From contig JADJHE010000033.1 in assembly GCA_016707685.1 (NCBI GenBank), forward strand, positions 1 through 55,685: a stretch of DNA of 55,685 nt, read 5' to 3'. Source of the DNA: Bacteroidota bacterium. GTDB taxonomy: Bacteria > Bacteroidota > Bacteroidia > 2-12-FULL-35-15. Position 1 is the first letter of the stretch, and each line of letters opens with the position of its first letter. Positions 39,341 through 48,487 of this stretch are shown in pieces. Under the pieces are notes generated by a model that saw only the letters and a program-made list of their open reading frames with translations, had not been told where the DNA came from and made no database searches. The translations under genes were made by a program, and so were the position numbers.

Positions 39341-40472
39341 ATGATTGACGAAGAATTAGAATTGCCCGAAGAACAAGATGGTGATCAAGAACTATTTGAA
39401 CATTACCGCGTAACTGCAGATAAAGGACAAGCGCCTTTACGAATTGATAAATTTTTGATGAACCGCATCGAAAATGCGACCCGTACAAAAATTCAACAAG
39501 CTGCCGAGAATGGAAATATCCATGTAAATGATAAGCCAGTAAAATCCAATTACAAAGTAAAACCACACGATGTAATTACAGTTGTATTTGCGCATCCTCC
39601 TCGTGAGATTGAATTGATTCCACAAAACATTCCATTGGACATTGTTTTTGAAGACGATGATTTGATCATCATTAACAAACAACCTGGAATGGTGGTACAT
39701 CCTGGATATGGCAATTACAAAGGCACCTTGGTGAATGCATTGGTGTATCACTTTCAACAATTACCGATAAGTAAAACAGGAGCAAGTTTAGAAAAAAATA
39801 AAAAAACAACAGAGCAAGCAGTTTTGCGTCCGGGCTTGGTACATCGCTTGGATAAAAACACAAGTGGAATTATGGTGGTTGCAAAAAAGTGAAATTGCAA
39901 TGACCAAATTAGCACAAGATTTTTTTGATCGTAACTTGGATCGTATTTACATTGCGTTGGTATGGGGAGATTTTAAAGAAGAGTCAGGGACTGTTGTTGG
40001 AAATATTGGTCGTCATTTAAAAGACCGTAAACTGATGGATGTTTTTCCTGAAGGAAGTGAATATGGTAAACATGCTGTTACGCATTACCGAGTACTCGAA
40101 CGATTTGGTTATGTTACCCTAATTGAATGTAAATTAGAAACCGGTCGTACACATCAAATTCGTGCACACATGCAACACATTGGTCATTCATTATTTAATG
40201 ATGATACCTATGGTGGAAATAGAATTTTAAAAGGAACAACCTTTGCTAAATACAAACAGTTTGTAGAAAACTGTTTTCAATTATTGCCTCGTCATGCTTT
40301 GCATGCAAAGTCATTAGGCTTTAATCATCCTACTACTGGAAAGTACATTCATTTCGATTCGGAATTGCCTGCCGACATGCAAGCAGCCATTTCGAAATGG
40401 AAAGGATATGCTACAAGCAATGGATTCGAAGAGGAATACATTCAAGAAGACGATTCGAAAATTAAAAAGTAA
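39341..40472 (+). CDS. RluA/RluD family 23S rRNA pseudouridine synthase, with one frameshift
   Basis: Converts uridine to pseudouridine in rRNA. An S4 RNA-binding domain (residues about 25-90, LRIDKFLMNRIENATRTKIQQA) precedes the synthase domain. The catalytic Asp sits in GLVHRLDKNTSGIMVVAK. The frame breaks right after this motif at a run of six A (about 39885-39890), where one extra A yields a stop. Removing it gives VAKSEIAMTKLAQDFF and a complete protein of about 377 residues, with ETGRTHQIRAHMQHIGHSLFND and a normal C-terminus. The position after a PASTA gene is usual in Bacteroidota. The substrate site (RluD-like) is suggested by family only. Confidence 0.88.
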
Positions 40473-40473
40473 G

Positions 40474-40773
40474 TTATGCTTGCTCTTGTTCTGGTTTAAG
40501 AACTTTAGCATCCAACACAAATGCTCCGAAAGGTAGGAGTGAAGCAATAAATGCAATCGCCACCTTTTTTAGGGACCACTTTCTGTCACTTGCTACTTGG
40601 TATAGAAAAAATACGTAGGCAACAAACAACACTCCGTGTACCATTCCTATTATTTTGTTCGGTGTAGGCATGTCGAACATGTATTTTAAAGGCATTGCCA
40701 AGGCAATTAATAAAATAAACGACACACCCTCTAGTGCTGCAATTAAGCGGAATTGTTTTAACGATGATTTCAT
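40474..40773 (-). CDS. DUF3817 membrane protein
   Basis: A 99-residue inner-membrane protein with three helices. It shows the DUF3817 pattern: FRLIAALEGVSFILLI at the N-terminus, PNKIIGMVHGVLFVAYVFFL in the middle and AIAFIASLLPFGAFVLDAKVL at the end. The conserved Glu and the His-Gly are present. Related domains occur in YdzA and in integral membrane proteins of unknown function. It is convergent with the pseudouridine synthase gene (1 bp apart) and separated from the upstream lipoprotein gene by a terminator, so it is probably monocistronic. Confidence 0.85.
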   Translation of the reverse strand: MKSSLKQFRLIAALEGVSFILLIALAMPLKYMFDMPTPNKIIGMVHGVLFVAYVFFLYQVASDRKWSLKKVAIAFIASLLPFGAFVLDAKVLKPEQEQA

Positions 40774-40786
40774 GTTTTAAAGGTAT

Positions 40787-40820
40787 AAAAAAAAGCTGTA
40801 CATAATTGTACAGCTTTTTT
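40787..40820 (-). terminator. Rho-independent terminator of the lipoprotein gene
   Basis: Perfect 8-bp stem GCTGTACA/TGTACAGC (40795-40802 and 40807-40814) with a four-base loop, flanked by A on one side and T on the other. It can work on both strands. It begins 18 bp after the minus-strand lipoprotein gene. Confidence 0.85.
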
Positions 40821-40837
40821 AATTCATTTGTTAAAAA

Positions 40838-41674
40838 TTAAGGAAGTGTAATGTTGTAAACATTTCCGTTTATTGTAACTGTTGCATCGTTATCACAAGT
40901 TCCTGTTCCAAAATTGATGTAACGTGTTGCTTTTCCATCAGGAGTGATTGCTAATTGACCAGCAACAATGTTTCTGCAACTCATATCTCTACGCAATGCT
41001 TGTACAATGTTTGCCGTATAAAAAGTTCCAGCAGCACTTGTTCCATTGCCTGTTCCTGCTATGTAATAACTATCATCGCTCCAAGCAGGTGTGCTTTCGC
41101 CTGCAAACCAGGTACGCTGACGAGCAGATGTCCATGTAATTGTTCCACCACCATTTGCTTTGATGATTTGACCATTTACTTGAATTGTATACACTAAATA
41201 ACCAGCTGAATTATGACCATTGTTTGTTACTGATTTTGTTCCCAAAATTTGATTGTCGTTTACAAAGTAATTGGTAAAGGTGATTGTATGGGTAGAAGCA
41301 GAGTCGCGGTACTGACCGTTATATGCTACATTTATTTTCCCTCTTCTATTTCTTCCATCGCTGCACAAGCAGTTGGTAGCACCAAAGTCAATTGTTAACA
41401 TTTTTGGTGTTACTGTTGTGTCGTTCGTGATGGTTGCACAAGCACTAAAAAATGCTTTCTCATCCGAATTGTTGGGTGTTAAATACGAACTCAAGGAGCC
41501 GCTTGCTGCTTCATCAGCAATGTTGTTCACATCGTTAAAAGTCGATTCCGCTAAGGAATGATCACCAGCTACAGCCGTATCATTGTCTTTGTCTTCATTT
41601 TTTTTACATGAAGTAATGAAGATACCTGTTGCAAGCAATAGGCTAAGGATTTTGATGTTATTTTTTGTTTTCAT
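40838..41674 (-). CDS. Lipoprotein of unknown function
   Basis: A 278-residue lipoprotein. The ATG at 41674 was chosen over 41731 because it starts a standard signal (MKTKNNIKILSLLLATGIFITSC) with the lipid-modified Cys followed by Lys and acidic residues (KKNEDKDND). That pattern can favour surface export of lipoproteins in some Bacteroidota. The mature part is beta-rich with paired Cys (NCLCSDGRNRRGKINV; MSCRNIVAG; GTCDNDATVTINGN) and looks like a two-domain beta sandwich. I do not know a function for this family. It is monocistronic, with a terminator after it. Confidence 0.7.
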   Translation of the reverse strand: MKTKNNIKILSLLLATGIFITSCKKNEDKDNDTAVAGDHSLAESTFNDVNNIADEAASGSLSSYLTPNNSDEKAFFSACATITNDTTVTPKMLTIDFGATNCLCSDGRNRRGKINVAYNGQYRDSASTHTITFTNYFVNDNQILGTKSVTNNGHNSAGYLVYTIQVNGQIIKANGGGTITWTSARQRTWFAGESTPAWSDDSYYIAGTGNGTSAAGTFYTANIVQALRRDMSCRNIVAGQLAITPDGKATRYINFGTGTCDNDATVTINGNVYNITLP

Positions 41675-41753
41675 TTTGTGTATGTTTTTATCTATGACGA
41701 ACAACTTTGTTAAAAGTTTAGTAAAGGTCAACCTTTTTTTTCAAAAACCTTTT

Positions 41754-42353
41754 TTATTTTCCCTTTTTCGTTGGTAGTACTTGTCGGATAAAGGCAAAGC
41801 CCGCTTTTCCACTTTCCGTAAATACACCTTGATTTGCATTTTTAATATCCTCAATCGAATAAAAAGCGGTTGGATTGTGCTCTTGAATCAACTTCACCAC
41901 AGCTCGTGTGTTTTTACGTTTTACAATTGTAAAAATCATCTTTACTGGTCCCAATGCTCCTTGTGCATCCACAATCGTTACTCCATGGTTATCGAGTTTT
42001 AATGCTTCTAACAATGCTTCATAGCTTTGGTTGGTAATAATTCGGATAACTTGTAATCCCAAAGCCAAACGTTCTTCAATACGCAAGCCTACATATGTTC
42101 CTGTTGCAAACCCACCCGCCCAGGCTAAGTAGCAAGCAATGTTGTTTAAGTTTTTCATTACTTGAGCAACCACCACAATCCAAATCAATACTTCAAAAAA
42201 GCCCAATAGCGGAACAATTTTTCGAAATCCTTTGGAAATAAATACATGGCGCAATGTTCCTAAACTAACATCGCATACACGAGAGCTAAAAATAATAAGT
42301 GGCAGTACAATCCAACTGTAATAATCAAAATTTCCGAAAATAGAATGCAGCAT
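41754..42353 (-). CDS. DUF2179/DUF5698 (UPF0316) membrane protein
   Basis: A 199-residue protein with three N-terminal membrane helices (WIVLPLIIFSSRVCDVSLGTLRHVFIS; PLLGFFEVLIWIVVVAQVM; IACYLAWAGGFATGTYVGL). A cytoplasmic DUF2179 domain follows from about residue 105, with DNHGVTIVDAQGALGPVKMIFTIVKRK and FYSIEDIKNANQGVF. The SRxxDVSxGTxR motif is the UPF0316 signature. The DUF2179 domain is thought to bind a small ligand, but the role is not known. It lies between the lipoprotein gene and the terminator of the large T9SS cargo gene. Confidence 0.9.
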   Translation of the reverse strand: MLHSIFGNFDYYSWIVLPLIIFSSRVCDVSLGTLRHVFISKGFRKIVPLLGFFEVLIWIVVVAQVMKNLNNIACYLAWAGGFATGTYVGLRIEERLALGLQVIRIITNQSYEALLEALKLDNHGVTIVDAQGALGPVKMIFTIVKRKNTRAVVKLIQEHNPTAFYSIEDIKNANQGVFTESGKAGFAFIRQVLPTKKGK

Positions 42354-42388
42354 CTGTATAAATCAATTTGATATAGTAAAAGTAGCGC

Positions 42389-42423
42389 AAAAAAAAGTCC
42401 TTCAATTGCTTGAAGGACTTTTT
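42389..42423 (-). terminator. Rho-independent terminator of the T9SS propeller protein gene
   Basis: Stem GTCCTTCAA/TTGAAGGAC (42397-42405 and 42410-42418), loop TTGC, flanked by A and T runs on either side. It lies 25 bp beyond the stop of the minus-strand gene that starts at 45213. Confidence 0.88.
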
Positions 42424-42447
42424 AACTAACACCGAATTGTTTATTGA

Positions 42448-45213
42448 TTAGTTCACAATAATCAATTTATTGGTTTTGCGTCTGTCGCCTACAGTTAAAC
42501 TGTAATAATACATTCCTGCTTTTAGGTTGTTACGGTTAAAGTTAACCGTATGCACACCTGCTTGCATTGTTTCATTTGCTAGTGTTTGGATCAATCTTCC
42601 ACATTCATCCCATACTGCTAAATTCACATTTTCTTTTTTATTCAATTTGAATTCAATCGTTGTTGATTGGTTCATTGGGTTAGGGTAATTGCTTAATTGC
42701 AATTCTTGTTTGCTAACATTGATATCGTTAATGCTAACAATATCATTTACGCTGGTAATGTTTGCCGAGAAGATACCATTCGAGTGAGTTGCAACTACAA
42801 CCAATCCATCCGATAAACGGTAATCAATCATATCACAAACCGAATTACCAATAGTTGTTGCACCTTGTTGTACCCATACCGTTGCTGTTCCATTTAAAGA
42901 GTCGGTTGCATACACACCTGTGCTTCCTGCAACCATGTATATAACGCCATCGCTCACAGGAATAATGCTTGCCCAACGCAATGACGGACCCGAGCCAGTA
43001 CCATTTACGTTTGCTTCTAAATTGCCTCCAATTTTTGTCCAGGTAACACCTGCATCGTTTGTATAAAATAAACTGTATACACCATAGTTCGAAAAAACAA
43101 CAATCAAATTGTCGCCATCCGTTGGATCAACGGCAATACAACTAATGTTTCCAGCCGAAGCAAAAGCAGTTCCTGAAATATCTACCGGAGTAGGTGAACC
43201 CACATTTGCATTGTCAACTTTATAAATACGTTTTTTATCTGTTCCGTAATACACTCTGTTTGCTGGAACTTTACAAGCTGTTACAGCAGTAATTTCTGAA
43301 TTTGCTAATGGCACCGAATCGTTGAAACGCACCCAGTTGGTGCTCACCGAATCCCAGGTGTTTGCTAATGGAATGCCTGATAAATCATCGTTTCTCCATA
43401 AATATTTTCCACCTGCCAAATACATAATGTTATTATTGTTTGGATCAAGTGTATATGGATTGATGAATTGTGGTTTTTCTAAACCAATAGGGTCAATACG
43501 TGCAAAAGCTGTTTTGTTTCCATTGGCATCCAAGGTTGCTTTCATCATTTTTCCATTTTGAATCGAAAAATAATACATGCTTTGATTATCAGCAATAGCA
43601 CAATACGAACCATCTCCACCACGTGGTGTTACCCATGGCGCAGTTGGGTTTGCCGAATTGGTATACCACGATCCATTGTCTTGCGCACCAGCCACAATAA
43701 TATTGTTGCCCGATGTTGCATGATCAATAGCAACGGTATAAAACATACTTGTTAAATAACCATTGTTTAACGATTCCCACGTAATGCTTGCTGCAGTATC
43801 GTTTGTTGTTTTAAATACACCACCATCGTTTGCACTGAACATTACATTTGGATTGGATGGTAAAAACTCAATCCAATGTTGATCGGGATGATGATTTGGA
43901 TACGAGTTAATTACTGGCAATGCCGAAAATTGTTCGTAGCCACCAATGAACGTTGTATTTAATGAATCGGTAAATCCAGTTGTTGAACGGTATAAATTAG
44001 TTCCACCAATGTATACAATGTTTTGTTGTGTTGGATGCACACGTACAATCATATCGTACGATCCTTGCACTTGCCATTTGTCGAACATACCACCAGTACC
44101 TGGTAAGTTTTGTGATAAAGTATCCCATGTTCCATTTGCTCCAGCTCCATCAGCTGTTACATACGTATATTTATAAAAGCTATTCCACTCGGAGTTTCCT
44201 TGCCAATCAACCGTTACTTTTCCAAAACCAGGAGTGTTTGCTAAAAAGTAAACTTCGTTTTCATTCGAAGGATTTATTCCAATTACAATTCTGTTGTAAG
44301 CTGTTGGAAATCCTGCTGGTGTAATATTGGTAAATGCAACACCATCTGTGGAGCGCCAAATACCTTTTTGTGTCCCATCATCACTTAATGTTGCATACAC
44401 CACACCTGTTGTTGTAACTGCTACATCTGTAAAGTACGAACCACCGCTTCTTACTGTAGTAAATGTTGTTCCACCGTTCACACTTCTGTAAACAGCACCA
44501 TACGTTGCCGCATAAATTTCACTGATGGTATCATGAGCCGACACATCGTTTGCTACGTTCCAAAACAATTGCCAGTTAGTAGTAAATGAATTAGGTGCTC
44601 CACCTGCAGTTGTTGTTACTGGTGCCCATGTTACACCACCATCGGTCGATTTAAACATACCATCTCCTAAATAATATGCACCGCCACCACTTGCCGATGC
44701 ACCATAAGCTTCACCACTTCCATAATACCAAACATTGGTATGTCCAGCACGTTTATCTTGTACCAAACACGTTGCATTTTTTAATTGCGATTGTGTATTG
44801 GTCATGTTCCAGGTTGCACCACCATCGGTACTCAACCACATTCCGCCCGAAGCCGAACCTGCTAAAATTCTATTTTCATTACTCACATCAATACCAAATG
44901 CACGTGTTCTACCACCTACATTCCAAGGACCTCTGTTTGTAAAATTGATTGTTCTTGATAAAGAAGCATCGCTTGGCAATGTTGCCGCAAATGCCAATTC
45001 TTTTTGGCGGATGTTATCCGGAATACGTCCTGTTGCTGGATCAGCCAAACGCTTGCGTTCCCAAATAGAACGTTTGCTAGCACCATGTGTCATGGCTTCA
45101 TCCGTGCCTTTGTCTGCACGTTTTAATTTTTTCTCATCACCGCCTTGTGATATATACGTTAATGCCGATGCCGAAAAAGCAATCGCGAATAAAAAGGTAA
45201 AAGTTGATTTCAT
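42448..45213 (-). CDS. T9SS type A sorting domain protein with sortilin/BNR-like beta-propeller
   Basis: A 921-residue secreted protein. A signal peptide (MKSTFTFLFAIAFSASA) and a basic pro-region (RKRLADPATGRIP) precede the propeller. This shows repeated Asp-box or BNR motifs such as MWLSTDGGATWNMT, MFKSTDGGVTWAPV, IWRSTDGVAFTN and FYTNDAGVTWTKIGG, as in VPS10/sortilin-like and glycosidase-type propellers. The C-terminal 80 residues are a type A T9SS signal (LSNYPNPMNQSTTIEFKL, GVHTVNFNRNNLKAGMYYYSL). It is intact and ends before a terminator. A role in substrate binding or glycan degradation is possible, but no catalytic domain is recognised. Confidence 0.9.
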   Translation of the reverse strand: MKSTFTFLFAIAFSASALTYISQGGDEKKLKRADKGTDEAMTHGASKRSIWERKRLADPATGRIPDNIRQKELAFAATLPSDASLSRTINFTNRGPWNVGGRTRAFGIDVSNENRILAGSASGGMWLSTDGGATWNMTNTQSQLKNATCLVQDKRAGHTNVWYYGSGEAYGASASGGGAYYLGDGMFKSTDGGVTWAPVTTTAGGAPNSFTTNWQLFWNVANDVSAHDTISEIYAATYGAVYRSVNGGTTFTTVRSGGSYFTDVAVTTTGVVYATLSDDGTQKGIWRSTDGVAFTNITPAGFPTAYNRIVIGINPSNENEVYFLANTPGFGKVTVDWQGNSEWNSFYKYTYVTADGAGANGTWDTLSQNLPGTGGMFDKWQVQGSYDMIVRVHPTQQNIVYIGGTNLYRSTTGFTDSLNTTFIGGYEQFSALPVINSYPNHHPDQHWIEFLPSNPNVMFSANDGGVFKTTNDTAASITWESLNNGYLTSMFYTVAIDHATSGNNIIVAGAQDNGSWYTNSANPTAPWVTPRGGDGSYCAIADNQSMYYFSIQNGKMMKATLDANGNKTAFARIDPIGLEKPQFINPYTLDPNNNNIMYLAGGKYLWRNDDLSGIPLANTWDSVSTNWVRFNDSVPLANSEITAVTACKVPANRVYYGTDKKRIYKVDNANVGSPTPVDISGTAFASAGNISCIAVDPTDGDNLIVVFSNYGVYSLFYTNDAGVTWTKIGGNLEANVNGTGSGPSLRWASIIPVSDGVIYMVAGSTGVYATDSLNGTATVWVQQGATTIGNSVCDMIDYRLSDGLVVVATHSNGIFSANITSVNDIVSINDINVSKQELQLSNYPNPMNQSTTIEFKLNKKENVNLAVWDECGRLIQTLANETMQAGVHTVNFNRNNLKAGMYYYSLTVGDRRKTNKLIIVN

Positions 45214-45263
45214 TAATTCGGTAGTTTTTTATGTATATCAAATATACAGTATAAAATTTAATT

Positions 45264-45744
45264 TTAATACTTCTTCTTCATGCCTTCCACAATCTCGAAT
45301 GCAGCCGGACAAATAAATGTGTTTTTAATGGTTAGGTCGAGCAACTGATAAAAACGTTTGCGGTTGGTATGTGGATATTCTCTGCAAGCTGTTGGTCGGT
45401 CTTCGTAAATCAAACAATAATTTTCAGCATCTAAAAAAGGACAAGGTGCTACGTTCAATACAAAGTCATTGTCTTCATCCATGTGTAAATACTTCTGAAT
45501 AAAATCGGAGGGCGCATCGCAATCGTTTGGAGATACGATCAATGTCAATGTCCTTAAAAATCGGACTTGTTGTTTTGCAGCAGTTGGCACAGCTTAAACA
45601 ATCAATGTGCTCAAACGCTTCATCGTGGAGTTGATGCACCACATCATCCAAATTTTTTGGTTTGCTCTTTTTTAACTTCTCAAACAGTTTTTTGTTTGCA
45701 GGTTCAGCGTTTTTTGCTTTTTCGTTTAATTTTTCAATGTCCAT
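45264..45744 (-). CDS. YkgJ family cysteine cluster protein, with one frameshift
   Basis: A small cytoplasmic protein of the YkgJ/CxxCxxCC group, likely to bind zinc or an iron-sulfur centre. The first frame (start ATG 45744) gives MDIEKLNEKAKNA to LSCANCCKTTSPIFKDIDIDRISKRL. The second frame continues APSDFIQKYLHMDEDNDFVLNVAPCPFLDAENYCLIYEDRPTACREYPH. The switch is at about 45510-45535 and needs one base removed. Cys residues CANCC, PCPFL, YCLIY and ACREYP are all present after joining. The repaired protein is about 160 residues, normal for the group. Family certain; in vivo role unknown. Confidence 0.83.
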
Positions 45745-45823
45745 CTTCTGCGAAATAAGGAGAACCAAATTTACAAATTACTATGAATTACGAACGACAC
45801 GAATAATAAATTACTTTTGCCAC

Positions 45824-46724
45824 ATGCGCTTTTTTACCTTTTTGTTTTTAGTAGTAAGTAATATCTTGTTGGGGCAAACCGACACAGCATTTCAAGTGCA
45901 TGGTCACCGTGGCTTTCGCGGACATTTTCCAGAGAACACACTCATTGCTTTTAAAGAAGCCATAAAAGCTGGAGCCGATTACATCGAGTTGGATGTACTC
46001 ATCACCAAGGATTCGCAAGTAGTGGTTTCGCACGAACCTTGGTTCAATCCAAAAACATGTACTTCGCCCGATGGAAAAGCAATTACCAAACGCTCCCGCC
46101 TGCCGGACGGGCAGGCCAAAAATAATTTGCATCAACTAACATATTCCGAAATCAAAAAATACGATTGCGGAAAACGTGGCAACAAAAAATTTCCAGCACA
46201 AGCAAAACTCTCTGCTTACAAACCTTTGTTGAGCGAAGTCATTCAAGAGCTGGAATTATTCACGAAGGAAAATAACTTGCCACCAATTAAGTACAACATC
46301 GAAATTAAAAAATCATTCACTTGGCGACCACAAGTATCATTTCCCAACAAAAACAGGTTGCTTTAATTGCGGAGGTGCTAAAAAAGTTCAACATCAACAA
46401 CCGTATTTTAATTCAAAGTTTTGATACCCGTTGTCTCAACGAAATCCATGCATTAAATCCAGAACTAAAAATTGGTTTGTTGGTTGCCAATTTATCTTCT
46501 GTAAAACACAACATTAAAAAGCTAGGATTTAGCCCCAATTTTTACAATCCAGCTTCTAAAACTTGCTCTTCCAAAAAGGTACGTCAAGCACACCTGAATG
46601 GCTGCAAAGTGGTGGTTTGGACCGTCAACTCCCCAAAACCTATAAAAAGCTGCAAAAAATGGGGGTGGATGGCATCATTACCGACTATCCCAACCTGTTC
46701 GCAAAACCCCTTGTAAGTCAATAG
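45824..46724 (+). pseudogene. Glycerophosphodiester phosphodiesterase, frameshifted
   Basis: Hydrolyses glycerophosphodiesters to glycerol-3-phosphate and an alcohol, outside the cytoplasm. A signal peptide (MRFFTFLFLVVSNILLGQ) starts at ATG 45824. The GDPD motif is clear: HGHRGFRGHFPENTLIAFKEAIKAGADYIELDV, with the catalytic His and Glu, then SHEPWF. The frame shifts near 46310 (GDHKYHFPTK then reads in another frame), again near 46350 and near 46640, after which KLQKMGVDGIITDYPNLFAKPLVSQ ends at 46724. Joined, the enzyme is about 300 residues, as expected. A 12-residue basic insertion, RSRLPDGQAKNN, coincides with a DNA hairpin. Confidence 0.85.
46098..46116. repeat. Short palindromic repeat inserted in the GDPD gene
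   Basis: GCCTGCC/GGCAGGC, a 7-bp GC-rich stem around GGACG, lies in otherwise AT-rich coding DNA and encodes RLPDGQA. Motifs of this type recur as dispersed palindromes in Bacteroidota genomes. Confidence 0.6.
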
Positions 46725-46859
46725 GAATAGGCGGTTTGTTCCCCTCCAAAAGGTAATTTCAAGTTAATACCGATTTTTTGGTCAATCCGTAAAAATTTTC
46801 TTATTTTGCATCCTTAAATTTTGTTCTAAACAAACACGTAAACGTAATATAGTTTAATT

Positions 46860-48404
46860 ATGAAGGTAGGTATTCCATCGGAAATTTCTCCAAATGAGTT
46901 GAGAGTGGCAGCAACGCCAAAAACTGTCAAACGATTGCAAAAGCAAGGGTTTGAAGTTTACATTCAGCACAATGCTGGATTAAAAGCAAATTTCTCTGAT
47001 AAAGATTTCGAAGAAGCAGGAGCTATCATTGTTAGCACTGCTGCTGATATCTATGGTAAATCGGACATTGTATTAAAGGTGAAAGAACCTGCAATGGAAG
47101 AAGTAGATATGATGAAAGAAGGATTGGTATTGTTAAGCTATTTATGGCCAGCACAAAACCAACCATTACTTCAAAAATTAGCCGATAAAAAAGTAAATGC
47201 CGTTGCAATGGATGCGATTCCTCGTATCTCCAGAGCACAAAAAATGGACGTATTATCATCCATGGCAAACATTGCTGGATACAGAGCCGTAATTGAAGGT
47301 TCGTATCATTTTGGTCGTTTCCTTAACGGACAAATTACTGCAGCAGGTAAAGTAGAACCAGCAAAAGTATTGGTGATTGGTGCAGGGGTTGCAGGTTTAG
47401 CATCTATTGGTGCTGCCAATTCATTAGGTGCAATTGTGAGAGCATTCGATACACGTAAAGAAGTTGCTGAACAAATTGAATCAATGGGTGCACAATTCTT
47501 AACAGTTGAAATTGAAGAAGACGGTGCAACAGCTTCGGGTTACTCAAAAGAAATGAGTAAAGAGTTCATCGAAGCCGAAATGAAATTGTTCTTAGAACAA
47601 GCAAAAGAAGTTGACATTGTAATTACTACTGCACAAATCCCTGGTCGCCCAGCTCCAAAATTATGGATGGATTACCATGTAGATGCTATGAAACCAGGAT
47701 CGGTGATTGTGGATTTAGCGGCATCAACAGGTGGTAACTGTGCATACACACGCAACGGAGAAATTTATACAACCGATAATGGTGTTACCATTGTTGGTAA
47801 ATTAAGTCAATTACCAAATCAAGCTTCGCAATTATACGGTAACAACTTATGTCATTTATTAGATGACATGGGCAAAGCCGAAAAATGGAAAATTGACATG
47901 GAAGATGCTGTTGTGTCAAGAGCAATGGTAACGTACAACGGAAAAATTAACTGGCCACCAGCGCCACTTCAAGTAAGTCCTACAGCAGGCGGAGCAAAAA
48001 AAGTAGTTCCACCAACAGCCGAAGAAGTACGTGTTTCCGAAGAAGCAAAATCTAAAAAAGCTGCAACCTCCATGCTTATCCGTTTAGGAGTTGTAGGCTT
48101 GTTGTTATTGTTCGTTGGTAAATATGCACCAGCCGAATTTATTCAACATTTCACCGTATTTATATTAGCAGTGTTTGTAGGATGGCAATTGATTACCAAT
48201 GTAGCCCATTCATTACACACACCATTAATGGCAGTAACCAATGCAATCAGTGGAATCATTGTGGTAGGTGGTTTATTACAAACTACCGATGATATTTCAA
48301 ACCCAATGACCATATTAGCATTCATTGCTATTTTAATTGCCAGCATCAACATTGTTGGAGGATTTGTGGTGACACACCGTATGCTTAAAATGTTTAAGAA
48401 ATAA
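46860..48404 (+). CDS. pntA: NAD(P) transhydrogenase subunit alpha
   Basis: Part of the proton-translocating nicotinamide nucleotide transhydrogenase, which uses the proton gradient to pass hydride from NADH to NADP+. The 514-residue protein has the NAD-binding domain I: MKVGIPSEISPNELRVAATP, QGFEVYIQHNAG, the Rossmann motif VLVIGAGVAGLASIGAANSLGA at about residue 170, and DLAASTGGNC. A linker and then three or four membrane helices follow (about 405-510), as in the fused PntA of E. coli (510 residues). pntB follows after 83 bp. No promoter box was clear upstream. Confidence 0.96.
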   Translation: MKVGIPSEISPNELRVAATPKTVKRLQKQGFEVYIQHNAGLKANFSDKDFEEAGAIIVSTAADIYGKSDIVLKVKEPAMEEVDMMKEGLVLLSYLWPAQNQPLLQKLADKKVNAVAMDAIPRISRAQKMDVLSSMANIAGYRAVIEGSYHFGRFLNGQITAAGKVEPAKVLVIGAGVAGLASIGAANSLGAIVRAFDTRKEVAEQIESMGAQFLTVEIEEDGATASGYSKEMSKEFIEAEMKLFLEQAKEVDIVITTAQIPGRPAPKLWMDYHVDAMKPGSVIVDLAASTGGNCAYTRNGEIYTTDNGVTIVGKLSQLPNQASQLYGNNLCHLLDDMGKAEKWKIDMEDAVVSRAMVTYNGKINWPPAPLQVSPTAGGAKKVVPPTAEEVRVSEEAKSKKAATSMLIRLGVVGLLLLFVGKYAPAEFIQHFTVFILAVFVGWQLITNVAHSLHTPLMAVTNAISGIIVVGGLLQTTDDISNPMTILAFIAILIASINIVGGFVVTHRMLKMFKK

Positions 48405-48426
48405 ACCTTCTGCTTTGAAGGATAAG

Positions 48427-48450
48427 CCCTTCGACAAGCTCAGGGTGACA
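48427..48450. repeat. Dispersed short repeat in the pntA-pntB gap
   Basis: The segment starting CCCTTCGACAAGCTCAGGG matches a short intergenic repeat seen very widely in bacterial genomes. It is GC-rich against its surroundings and sits in the middle of the 83-bp gap. A 5-bp stem CCTTC/GAAGG (48406-48421) precedes it. Confidence 0.5.
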
Positions 48451-48487
48451 TTAAACGAAATATAAATTAAGAGATAAAATAAAAATT

